Origin: Sialis fuliginosa
Lineage: Eukaryota; Arthropoda; Insecta; Megaloptera; Sialidae
Assembly (NCBI GenBank): GCA_961205875.1
Contig: OY540814.1
Location: 14,552,993-14,616,992 of the forward strand
Length of the DNA: 64,000 nucleotides
Reading direction: 5' to 3'
The stretch's first letter is position 1. Each line of letters starts with the position of its first letter. Positions 37,432 through 50,700 of this stretch are shown here, in pieces. The notes below the pieces were generated by a model. It did no database searches, had not been told where the DNA came from, and was given only the letters and a program-made list of their open reading frames with translations. Made by a program: the position numbers and the translations under genes.

Positions 37432-40400
37432 AAATTATAAACTCCAATTTTTTTTGTTTTTCTATTTACCTTTAATGTAGTTTTTTAACTTTAAAAAATA
37501 AGTGAATATTATTTGAAACTTATGTATTTTCAAGTCAGATACTTTATTATTTCATTTATTAGAATGAAATAATTCACGGATTAAATAAAGAGAAAAGGGT
37601 ATAGAATAATTCGTGAAAAGCATTATTCCTAACATTTATTTTTTACATAAATTATTTTACATCATAATTAAACAATTTTATCATTTCTAACTAAAAATGA
37701 CAAGGAATTCATAATACAAATATACTTATTTTATAAGTAAATGCTTTAATATTAACATAAAACAACTTTCACTGTACACTGATCACATTGTCCGAAATAA
37801 AAGATCAACAATATTTACAATATAAAGCTTCGCACAGACACATGCATTTAACCATTGCAGAACGACAAACTGAGTAGTAAAACTGAACATTGTGAATTTG
37901 AAATGTCGATTAATATTCACATTCATTTGGCTGTTCTGTTAAAAGGTAAATGCATAAACCTTTACGAGCTGCAAGGTAGGTATCTAGTAATTGTTATTGT
38001 ATTTGATTCTCTATATTATGTAACAGTGTTGGAAATACATTTTAAAAATCATTTCGTACATTATCATTTAAGAATTTTTTATTGGTACATGTAACGTTAC
38101 CTAACACCGCATTAAAATAATTCAGAGCTGCGATATTTATTGTATATATCAAGAGGACAAAACTGTATTTATATTGGTACATATCACAGAATTACTTTTC
38201 ATCATACGTGATTTTTATAACATTCACATTTAATTAATTTATTAAAAACTTATTTCTACCAAGAGAGACATTCATAGTGATAAGTATGGAAAATATGAGG
38301 CTGAAAAGTTTTTGGCCTCAGGTATTTCTTGTAATTTTAATTACTCGTGCTATCTGTCACTGCGGAACTCTTTAGGGCAAAAATCAAGCCAAGTAATTAA
38401 ACAATAATGGAGCACAGGGAAAACACCAAATATAAGTTTTTAAAGAGATGTCTGCTCCCAGACAGCAAAACTTTCAGAATGAAATTGCTACTGTCTTTGT
38501 TGATATCTTTAAGATATCATTCTGAAAATTTAATGTAATAGATTCAAGAGCTCTAAAGAGATTGTAAACAGTATACCTACATCTCTTCAAAAACTTCTTT
38601 TGGAATTTTCCCGGTTTTGGTCAGGAACTAATGCTCCATTTAAGTAAGTCTATCGTTTAATTACTTGAGACGTAATGCTCTGATTTTTGCCCTTGAGCTG
38701 CGCAACTAGTACCAAAGGCCAAGAATTTTTCAGCATTATCTATATTTTATAAGATTCCATTGTAGAGAACCAAATATATTATACGGATATATTTTGTTAA
38801 ATGAATACGTATATAAATGATAAATTTCACTATTTATAAATACCACTTTTTTAACATTAATTTTTGAAAAGTGAAAAAAGGATACGTTAAATTATTTATC
38901 TCATTGTTAGTAAAAATAAGAAAACATAATAATTACTGTACCTACCTATCATTGATTTTGGGTTCATAAAAAAAATATAGCACATACATATATTTTGTTT
39001 TTTTTTCAGGGAAAATTCAGATAGATCATTATAGTATTAACAACATTTCAATAGCATATACTTCATTAACAAAGTACAGTAATACAAACTGTGATCACAA
39101 TATGATTGATGGCATAATGCTAAACGGGGTTAATTGACGGGAAAGCTAGATCGACAATTACTGTGATCGTGCAAGCATTTTGCCTTTTTCGAAGTACTCC
39201 ATTGATTTTGGTATTTTATAGACCAAATATTATAGAAGACGAACAGTATATATTTTAGTTGCTAGAAATTACATTTTTTCTCAATTTTCTTTCTTTAAAC
39301 TCAAATTTTAGCAGCTAAAATATACAAATATATATCATTGTTTTATTTAGACAGGTCTATAAAATAAAATTTCAAAATGATATCATTAAAGGTATCAGTT
39401 TTTTTAAAACATATGTATCTAAAAAAAGATATCTCTATGATGTCGTTTTGAAAATCTTTCAATTCAAGATTTGTGCAAACGTCTTGCATAATTATTACAA
39501 TTGTTAGTCTTGCTTGACCGTCTATATGCCCTTTAAGAAATTAATAAAATGTTATTTTATTAAATATTAGTTATATAATTTCTGATATTATTTTTATAAT
39601 TACTTATATTTCATTTTTTAAATATATGCAATTGTGTTTATTTAAAAATAAATTATATATATACCATATATACATATATAAAATTTTTATTACATATATA
39701 ATTAATTATTATATATATTTTACCTAACCAACCTGGCGTGATCTTCTGCCAAGTTTTTAAAATAAAATACGAACAAGAAAATAAATTATTTTAGATTTTT
39801 TACTAAAAATATTATTATTAAAGTTTTATTATATAATAGTATCGATTTCCTTATTCAAAGTCAAACGGAATACAACATAATAATATTATTCAAATTTAAA
39901 TCGAATGCTAATGATTATTCTAACAATAAGTTAAGCAGTCTTCTTTAAAAGTATCGTATATCAAATTATATTACTTATATACTTACAATATAAAATAAAA
40001 ACAAACCAATAGTACACCGTTTGACAATAATAAAGCTATATTTATTTTTATTACAAATCCACATTGTTAGTTTAATTTCTTTTTTTTACAAATAAAATTT
40101 TGAGCAGTGCCTTTTTTTAAATATCACATAAAAATTTAAATGAATTAAACATTTTATCAAACTGCGCTAATATATATTTATTTGTACAACATGGATTTGT
40201 AATGCCGTTGAATTATTTACATTCGATAATATGCAATAAATACTACTTATAATTTTGTTTCAGAAATAAAACTGTGGAAAAGTTCCCTTTAGGTAATTAA
40301 TTGCATTCAACAATCCTTTCTTTTGTAAGACACCATTCTAACATTAGATCCTTTAATGTTTTTAATATATTATACACATTTTTATATATTATTTTAGTAT

Positions 40401-41361
40401 ATTCATTCGAAGGATACCAAAAATCTAGCTAATTTTGTGTTATTTTTATAAAAAAATCTGTTCACTTTCTTTACAAAGATATAATATCATTTAAAAATTC
40501 ATCAAGCATGATAAGTATACATTTAGAATATAGTTTTCTTTAGTAGTAATTAAAAAAATAATTTGAACACAATAATGAGATTTGAAGTATGAAATACATA
40601 CTAACAATGCTTTCTATTATTATGAAAGTAGTGTTATAATTTTTTAAGGTTTGACATCCTGTTTAAAATTTCTTCAACGTTGTTAAACCGCTAGATGGTG
40701 ATGATTTAGTTTCGATTGTTAACTCTTTCAAAACGGAAGGCATATTATTACAATAATAAATAGATGGCGGAAAAGTCGATTAATACTATTTTGCTTATTA
40801 GAAATAATTATTTTTTAAGACAGTGTAGAAACATTTAAGTTTTTTTTTTACTAATTGTAAGCTCAAAAAATAAAATGTCTTCAATTAATAGTGTGAAATC
40901 TGATTTCTGTATTACTTTTAGTATTTATGAAATTAATATTGTAAAAGTTCATTAGATTTGGAGCAACCACTGGATCATGACAATAATATAATATGTAAAA
41001 AAATTTGAAACTGATAAAAATTAGTTATTTATTTACATATACTAATTATAACATTATATTGATGTCTATTTTTCTAAAAAAAAAAAATAAAATTATATTA
41101 CTATTAGCTAAATTTTTCGTTATGTTATGTTATGTTCGACCCACTCCCACTGTCACATTTTATTATAATTTTGTGAACCCCCTATTCAAAATATTACGTC
41201 ACAATATCATACCCCATCCACTATTTTTTTTAGTTAAAATTTTTTAAACAAAAGTGAAATATAATATGACGCCACATTATCTGACCCCCCCCTCACCAGT
41301 CACACTTTGTCTCGTTAAGCCCCCCCCCCCCAATTTCTCATCGGCATGCGTACGTTGTTAA
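37432..41361. other. AT-rich intergenic DNA after eL13
   Basis: No gene found. It holds three foldback structures: 38297-38737, 39220-39366 (TTTATAGACC...GGTCTATAAA) and 40045-40205 (TTACAAATCCACATTGTTAG against CAACATGGATTTGTAA), plus dinucleotide-rich AT tracts near 39640-39720. Confidence 0.5.
38297..38737. mobile_element. 440-bp near-palindromic foldback element
   Basis: GGCTGAAAAGTTTTTGGCCT at 38299 returns as AGGCCAAGAATTTTTCAGC at 38717; AGGGCAAAAATCA, AAGTAATTAAAC and ATGGAGCA all return inverted. The centre near 38510 is GATATCTTTAAGATATC. Non-coding; about 200-base arms. Confidence 0.75.
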
Positions 41362-41687
41362 CAGGGCCGTAACTAAAGGCTCGGGGGCCCTGGGGCAAGG
41401 AGTGACCGAGGCCCCCCCAGAATATACACAAAAAAAATTGAAGACCTTTTTTAACTTCCCAACTGGAAGTTATTTTGATAATAAATAATAAGTGTAAAAT
41501 TCAAGTTGGCAATGAGAAAAATAAAAACAAAACGGGTATTAAAATCAATATTTGTAATACTTAAGTGTAACATTTTCAAGTAAGAACCAAATAAAAAAAG
41601 TTTTACTCTGACGCCCCCCCCCCCCCGCGCCTTCCACCGGGGGCCCCAGGACACTACCCCGCTGCCCCGGTGGTAGTTACGGCCCTG
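41362..41687. mobile_element. hAT MITE with perfect 8-bp target duplication
   Basis: Termini CAGGGCCGTAACTA and TAGTTACGGCCCTG; the identical 8-mer gttgttaa flanks both ends (41354-41361, 41688-41695). 326 bp with C/G-rich ends and an AT-rich core, no transposase. Confidence 0.9.
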
Positions 41688-42821
41688 GTTGTTAATGGAA
41701 TTTAAAATCATTTAAAAAATGGTATATATTTATGTCTGTCAGACTTGGCGCCACTCGATGGTTCAAATCTGAAACCGGCTTTCCTGCCACCTTGTATTTA
41801 ATTAAAATAACACAAAACTAGTGATTTTTGATATTTGACATACGTGTATTTGTTTTTTTTTTACACATATAGGTAACATTCAGTTTTCAAATATAATAAA
41901 TTTAATACGAATGATAATACATTGCATATATTCATTCATATATATTATTGAAATAACAGCACCTATATTAAATACTTTGTACAATTCTAGTATAGTTAAT
42001 TATTTAAAAATATCCGGAATTAAAACGTAACCATAGCTTATTATATTATATTTATATTTACAAGCTGCTATTATGAGTTGATCATAAAGTCTTATATTTA
42101 TGAAACTTTGAGTATTCTTTACATGTACAAATAATGTCTAATTCGAGATAAATATCACATGATAAAATAGTTTATAAAACCACACTTTAATATGTAAGCA
42201 TATTTTTAGTTCAAGTATGAAAAATATATGTTTTAAAATATTTAATCAAAACAGGATTTTGTAAAAATCTAAAAAATTGTTTCTGAAATTAAATATAAAT
42301 ATAAATAATATAACAGATAAATGGTAATCGGAGAAAAATATCATATTTTAGCTTATTGTTAACCTGAAGACAACAAGATATTGTGGTATGTACTAATTGC
42401 CAATAACGAATACATTTTTATTATCCACTAAAAAAATTATAGGTGTATAGTAAAATTTACTAATAAAATTTCTCCAGAAAATTATACATTTTCAATTATC
42501 AGATTGACGCATAAGATTATAATTTATTTACTTTAAATAAATAAAATATATGAACTAATCAATAATATTTTATCCTGGACTCCTAACGTTTTGATAGTTT
42601 TCGATTCCACGCTTGAAGAAAACCGCAGTCCGCAGTGATTTGAAAGTGAAGAAGTTATCAAGTCAATTTTTATTAAACGAGATTCCTCGGAGGTTGTTGG
42701 ATAAAGATCAGAAAATATGAAAATCTGAAGGAGCAAAATCAGGAAAATAGGGAGGTTGTCTTCGCGAATTTTCAACTACTAATGTTGTATAATGGATCAT
42801 TGTGAATTGAAGCGTTTAAAC

Positions 42822-43545
42822 CAAGCTTAGCCAAATTGCTCCACGGGCCGCATTGACGACCTAAAATTTTTCGAGGGCCGCAAATAAATAAAAATAATTA
42901 TAAAATTTGTTCTTATAATTTGTTTGGTATTAGGCTTTACAAAGAATTTCGTATTTTTTGATTTTTTTTCTAATCACTTTAATTTTTTGAAGTAAAACTA
43001 CGTCTTCCTCGATGATAATATGATAACCACGGATGCAAAAAAAATATGTCACCTTTTGAAGACTTATATTCTCAAAACTAACAATCGTAAAGCAATATTG
43101 ACAAAAACGCCAATAGATTTATAATAAAAGTTTTGACATTCCACCCCTTAACCCTTAAATTAGCATACAAAAGTTATGATAATTTTCATAGGATTTTGAA
43201 CCATCGTTATTTCACCCCGTCACAGATGAAGATCTGTAATTGACCTTATTCAATTCGGTGGGATATATGTATTATATCTGGGGTGAAGGGTAAAAAAAAT
43301 TCCATCTATCTCGCATAGGGTCCGAGATATTTCCGATTTTGTATAATAGCGAAAGATTAAGTTATATGTATGTATAAATTAAACAATATTTGAAATGTTA
43401 TTTTAAAGAAAACAGGAAATTAAAATCAGTTTCAGACATTCTGATACACCCGATACACAAAAAAATCGTTATAAAACATAATTTGTTCGTATGTAACCGC
43501 GGGCCGCACATAAGAGCGCGGCGGGTCGCAGGTTGGCCAGCCCTG
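42822..43545. mobile_element. hAT-type non-autonomous element, 724 bp
   Basis: Left end CAAGCTTAGCCAAATTG with CACGGGCCGCATTG; right end with GCGGGTCGCAGGTTGGCCAG and CCCTG. Flanking 8-mers gtttaaac and gtttacac match in 7 of 8. No transposase motif found in the interior. Confidence 0.75.
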
Positions 43546-44711
43546 GTTTACACGGTCTTCATCAAAGTCAGAATATGGAGAAACATTTATGTCAAAATGG
43601 TTCTTTTCGAAACGAAAAAACCACATTCGTACCTTACTTTCCCCGATTGCATTCTCCCAGAAAACAATATAAATGGTTCTAGCGATCCTCCGATGCCTTA
43701 ATTTTTGTGGAATTTAAACAAAAGAATTTGTATTTTTTTATATTTAACACTTCATTTTTTTAGCCAACAATTAAGGTATTTTTCGAAAATTAAAAAATAT
43801 CACGAGTAAGCCCACATTTGTAAAATAACCTAAAAAGGATGAAGTATAAGAAGCTTATTCAAAATATTTAAATTATTTTTGCTTACACGTGGTGAATTAG
43901 ATTGGATTGGAGCTTCTTATCATATATTTTTAGTTATTTATGAAATTTCAGCTTTTATACTAGTGATATTTAAAAAAAATCCGAGAAATTACACGAGTCG
44001 AACAATATTTCTCTTTTTTAACATTCATATAATGAACCTTGTTGCTTTCTGAGAAATACCTGAACATCAACTTTTTACAAATTGAAAAAATACGTTTTCT
44101 AAATAATATAACATAAAAATGATAATGATATATATACATATTATGTCAAATAGATCTTCGGGAACTAAAAACACTACGAACTTATATATGCATCAACCTA
44201 ATATAAATAAGCTTAAGAAATACTCAATGACAGTTATTTTTTTACAGGATTTAAAATATTATCATAGAAGTAGAGTAAAATTGCTTGCAATGTATTTTAA
44301 ATTTAAATTTATTTGTTTCGTTGCAATTATATCCAGTTGTTCTTTAGTTATCTACATTTGGTGATATTTTTTCAAATTTATTTTTCTCCGTGTACCTATT
44401 AATATATCAAAACTATAACAAAGTTTGCAGAAAATGTATAATAATAATATATAAATCACACATATTGTCATTTATTTCATTAAATATCAGTTCAATTGAA
44501 TTATATTTTTGCACAGGTAAACATTGAATTTTTTAACATTTTTCTTTGTGTGTCCAAGCACATAACTTTCGACTTTCGAGAGAGTTATATAATATGTACA
44601 TGTTACATATTCTCCATTGTATTGGCCCATGATAATAATAATAATAAATTATTTTGCGCTTGACAACAATGCGAAGACGACATTCACAACGCAGTTGTTT
44701 TCTTAGAATTG
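43546..44711. other. spacer below the Dpr terminal exon
   Basis: AT-rich. Presumably contains the Dpr 3' UTR (minus strand). Nothing else recognised. Confidence 0.4.
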
Positions 44712-47700
44712 TTATGTTGAGAATAACAGAAGACTGAACAAAGTTATCACAAGACACATAATTTGCGAGGAGCAGTGCAGGCATGTTCCCCCGTGTTGCA
44801 TGGCTTCAGGATGTTCCCCTGTAAAACAAAATAATATACATATGTGTCATACTCTGTAAAGTTATTTATTGGCGCTATTAACACGCCAGACAAAAGAACT
44901 TCGCGGAAACGCTCGGTGTAGGTAAACTACCCTGCAAAATTCTCAAAGTATCTTCTAGAGCAGTGCTTCCCAAACTTTTTAGCACCGGGATTCAATTTGC
45001 TATCAAGACCCATTACATAGCTTTATCAGGTAAAAAAAATAATAATGATCGCAAATATTATTGCGCAAAAACAATTTTAATGCTCAAACGGAAAATGTTT
45101 TTGCTTGAAAAATTATTTTTGATGTCACACCTTATGTTTATATAAAATATTGCACGCTTAAATACTACCCATAATTCAAATTATTTCATTTAGGTGTTTA
45201 TAGTGTTTAAATGTGGGGCCGAATTAAAACCTTTAGAGGGTCGGATACGGCCCGCAGGCCGTAGTTTGGTGACCACTGTTCTAGGGTAGTGCTTCCAAAA
45301 CTTTTTACCTCCGGGATCCAAATTTTAGAACGACAAGCTATATCGCGACCCATCACATAGCTTTATTAGGTAAATAATAATTCTTCAATAGTCAAAATCG
45401 TCGTACATAAATAAATTAAAAAATATTTAAGATTTGCAAATTGTATTTTCATTTATTTTTTATAAAATTATATGATTAAGAATTTTGTGTGAGTAAAAGT
45501 ACGATGTGAACATTTTTTTGGGGTAAATCTGCTAGTATTATTTAAAAGCGTTTTGTTTTAACTCGAAACTAATTTTGTTTATATTTGGTGTAACTATCTG
45601 GTCTCCTGCTGGATATACCACTCTAGGGGGCTATCCTCCTTTGCCCCCATTGGTAATATCACTGTATTGATGATAGGTTGATAAAAACGTTAAAGCACTA
45701 ATCATTTTCCTGAAAGAAAACAACCTGAACGTTTAAGAAGATATCAGTGTGTTGTTCTTTAAAAAAATACCTGTAGTCCATGACCCTCTTGTACGTCAAA
45801 CCTGAATGCTTTGATCGGCCCAAAGCTAGTCCTGCCCATGTTTATGTCTCTGTTATTGTTTCCAGAGTAGATTAAGTTCTAGATTAGGAAAGTTATAAAT
45901 CATAAAATAAACAAATAAAATTAAACATAAACAAACAAAAAATCCCGCAAGCTATTCATGGTAAAACAAAAATAAAAAAACAGAATTTAAATAGTAACCA
46001 ATTTTATTAAACATGAACAAATACAAATAAAGTATTTAAAAATGAATAAAAAATAAAAATAAAAAAAATAACAAGTAAAAAAAAGACCGACAGGTTTCAT
46101 AGACAACCCTTAAGTTTAATAAAAAATAAAATATCTCCTAAATGACCAACTTTTAGAAAAATTTGTAAACAGTAAAAAATACCTACTTATTAATTAATTA
46201 ATTAATTAATCAAATAGTACAAAGAAATTATTTTTTGTGGCATTTAAAAAATAATTTATTTGTACTATTTAGCTAATTATAAGTACTTTTTAACCTCTGC
46301 AATTTAAAAAAAAACGTATGTTCTTTTAGAAGATAAAAATAAAAATAAATAAAATATGTTTCGGTACCCCTTGGAGCGAAAATGATGGGTTTTCGTAAGT
46401 TACATCTATTACAACTATAGATCAGCATAAGTTACAAAAAAATTCAACAAAAAGACAAAATCTATTGTTTTTGTTCGGGGCCTTTAAATATGTACGAATT
46501 CTTTTAAATACACTGTGTTTGTGTTTTGTTAGCATAAAATAATAATTGAAATTGTATACATTTTTTGTTTGTGTGTCTTTATATGGTACATTAGTAAAAT
46601 GTCTTTTGTTTATTTATAAATCAATAAGGAAAACAAACTAAACTATATTTTAATCAAATAAATAAATCTATTTGTGGTCGTGTAGTGACATAATTATGTA
46701 TGGTAGTGTACATAAAAAGATGTGAGACTTCTTTACAAGAAGATATGTTAATTGTATGTGCGGTGAATGATAAACAACCTACGGTAAATAATGTAAATTA
46801 AAGAGATATTTGTAGCGCTCACGCTCGTTGTATCCTTATCAGTAATTATTATCAATATCTATGGCCATAGGCAGTGGCACCGGAGCTTGGGTGGGACGGG
46901 GGGGGGGGGGGTAGCAGCTGCCCTCTCAAATTTTTAGTGGGGGGAGGGGCAATGACTACATTTTGCCCCCCAAAATTTGGATTTTGTTGAAATTATAAAA
47001 ATCTGTTTTCTGTAATTTTTTAGTCTTATTTTTTTTTTAATTTATGTAAACTGATGTTAAAGCGCACAAACAAATTATACCTAAAATGTAACCACGAGTC
47101 TAGTCAGAGACAAAAATAAATAAACGGTGAGTACAGTGAAACCTCGTTAGTTATTCTTGCTTTAGTACGTTTTTCACAATAATACGTTTTTTTAGGTCCC
47201 GGTACTCTTTCATAAGACCCCATGTTAAAATATTTCGTTAGTACGTTTTTCTCGTTACTACGGGCTTTCCCCCCAGTCCCTTTAAAAATGTACTATGTAG
47301 GTTCCACTGTATTTCTGTAAAATTTATTTTTATTTTAACAAATATGATACCTATTCAGCAAGTTACAGTCAATTTTGAATTTTAAGAAAGCCAAGTAAAG
47401 TTAAGTCAGCTTAATTTTTGAGGTTCGTAATGCCTCCCTTCCCCCTTCAGAAAAAAATATGGATCTGGCGCCACTGGCCATAGGGGTTTACAGGATGGTT
47501 GAAAAAAGTGAGTGAAGAAGCATTAAAAATAAAAACTAATGTTGAATCTAGAGTTTATTCCGGAAAAGGAAGGAGAAGGGTTGAAAATCTAAATTCTGAA
47601 AAATTACCCTATAAAACCTTTTCGTGAACCATATTTTGGGAATCACTAAAAGTTGTTTGTATACTGATACTGTATATGTACGTAAAAATATTGAAAGTTT

Positions 47701-50700
47701 TTATAGAAATTAATTTTGCAAAATAGACTGTTAAAAAAACATAAAAAAAGTACGTAAAATCGATGAAAAGCTGTATACATTTTTAATAATAATAGTATCA
47801 TTTAATATTCTTTTTCATTCTATGTGAAATAAAGTATTGCGATAAGCACACAACGATTCGAACAAATAGTATTTTTAATTAATTTTAATAAAAAAACATT
47901 ACCACTGGTTGTTTTATATTCCCCAGAGCGAGATCTAGTTACCTACGTTATAAATATAAGTCTCGTTTTAACGAACTCATACACATACATACACAGAGGC
48001 GGCTTTACATACAGTTTAAATGGGTTATATCTTGGATTCTAAAGATTGAGAATTTTTTTGTGATAATTTTTAGGATTTTTGTCTGTTTGTTCCGAGTAGA
48101 CTCGAAAACTACTGGACCGATTTTGATGTATGGGACTTATATTAGTTTAGGTTAAGTATCATCACGCTGCTCCGTCTAGAAGCTGAGCAGTAATATTAAA
48201 TACGTATGAAGAATTAGTAAATTACTATATTAAATAGATCGCGCGGAAAATTATATATTTTAAAATATACGCGGGTGAAACCGCGGATAAAGGTTAATTA
48301 TATTTATAATAAATTAATATAATAGAGAGCAGCATTTACATTTTTTTTTTCAAAAAATACCTCGCATTTTGTATTTTTATAAATTATTGAAATTTTAAGA
48401 TAATATAAATTTTATAATGTCAACAATTAAGTAAATTCAAAATAGTGATGTAAATGTAACCCCTCCCCTCCTGAACGCTCCCTGTTTCTATTACATGTAC
48501 TTATCAATACTACTGTTAATAGAATTAAAATAAAACATAAATTACAGAAAAAAGTTATTGTAATATATTTGAGAATCCCAAAAAAACTTTAGTCCCTCAA
48601 AATGTAAACCCTACCCTGTAGACACATATACTATTCTACTACGTGCATTGATATGTATAAAATCTAAAGCCGCGGGGTTTTACGAAGATATAAGGTTTCA
48701 AACAAAGGTTTATATAAAACAAAGACAGATAATTATACATGTAGATGAAGATTATGACAGGCTTGGAAATTGCCTTTTAAAATCTTAGAGTGTATTTACC
48801 TATTCTTTCCATTATTATAATAAGAAGAGCTTCATGTAAGGCTGTTTTTTCACCAATTTCATTTGCTCTTAATATAATTGTTATAGAAACAATTTTTTTC
48901 CAGGTCTGTGATGGTCATGTAATTCAGTGATCATTACCAACTGCCCAGAAACATTTTTTTATTGAAAAAATAAATAAAAATATTATTTTCCTTTCATTTT
49001 GAAAAATATCTGCCTTGGTACCCACGGGACTTTCTTATATCCTGACAGTGAACAGTATACGTGATTCTTAATTTATTAATACACATTTCTGACAGACTAA
49101 TAAAAGATAGAATAAAATGAATGGCACATAAAGTATAGATAATACTATTCTCTACTATGTACAGCAGAGCCGGCCTTTGCGATTCTGGCGCCCCAGGCGA
49201 GATTTTTTTTTGACGCCCCCCCCTCACCTCCCTCCACCGCCACAGTGACGATCATTAAAAATTATCCGCACAAAAAAAAAAAAAAAAGCGTGAGAAAATT
49301 ATCTTGTTATTAATTCATTAGTGTAATATAATAATATAATATAACATATAATTGATAAATAATATATAATATAACTAAAATTATATAAAAGATTTCTTCC
49401 TGGCTTTCATATCTGCAAAATTATCGATTGCTGTCTCAAAATTGAGGTTTGCTACAACCTTATTTTCAATTGAAAGAATAGCCAAATTATTCAACCTATC
49501 TTCTATCATAGCTGATTGCAAATAAGTTTTTATGAATTATTTTAATTTACTAAAACTTCTTTCACCACTAGCTACACTAACCGGAATTGTTACAAGAATT
49601 AGCAAAGCCACCCACAGATTTGGCACTGTGCTTTTCAAGTTTTGTAAAAAAATGTTTAATAAATAATTTATTTTTGATATTAAGCATTTTATTAAGTAAA
49701 ATGAATTATTTTGCAGAAAAAATCAAAACTATTATTCAAAAAATATATATAGCTTAAATTTGGCGCCCTAGAACAGAACATAGAAAAAAAGTTTAAAATA
49801 ATTGGCGCCCCCACGAAATTAGCGCCCCAGGCTGTCGCCTGGGTCGCCTGGCCGTTCGGCCGGCCCTGTTTTTTTTTTACTTATCCAAGTATTAAACCAA
49901 TCTATAGATTCTAATAAATTGAAAATTTATCAATAATGATGAACGGATGGCATATTAAAAAAAATATATTGTTACATTCATCAGAGTAACCGTTTTTTTA
50001 AATTAGAGCGAATTGTCGCTGAAGAAGTATCGACTATCGTCTAATTTTTATAATACGCGTGATTTTGCTAATTAACTTTTTGTATAGTGTTTACCAGGTA
50101 TGTACATTGTGATTCATATTATTTATTTGATTTTTTTGTTTCGGTTCTGATATTTATGTAATGGTTTTTATTTGTTAACGTATGTTTACATCATGCACTT
50201 GTCGAAAGAGCAATAAAACTAAGTTTTGTTAACGAATGTACATATCCTCATTGTTTATAGTTAATAATAATTATATAATTTATAAAAATATAATTTTAAT
50301 AATAAAAAAAAGGTAATATTATTCTCTCCATTATATAACAAATAACTGAAATCAGATGTTTACTCTTGTAAATTTTTGAATTAACGAATTATTTTTGAAT
50401 TAAGAAAAAATGTTTTAGATAAAAAATGTCGAGTATGTTATTATCTATAATTTATTCCCTATACATTTTTTTCCAACATTTATAATTTAGCCAGAAAGAA
50501 ATTTTTTATGTAATTATTTAGATTCACCTACACTGTTCACTATCAGTATTACGTATAAGAAAGTCCCATGGTACCTATGGCAAACAAGCACACTGTTTAA
50601 TCTCTGTACTACGTATAAGAAAGTCCCATGACACTCATGGCAGATATTTCTCCTCTGTTATGAACCATTTGAATTATAATAAAATTGCATGACGTTAACA

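Noticed and set aside
41280..41340. C-rich runs as a G-quadruplex or telomere-like element
   Set aside because: Plain poly-C homopolymers next to a hAT MITE with similar C-rich ends; no regular quadruplex spacing.
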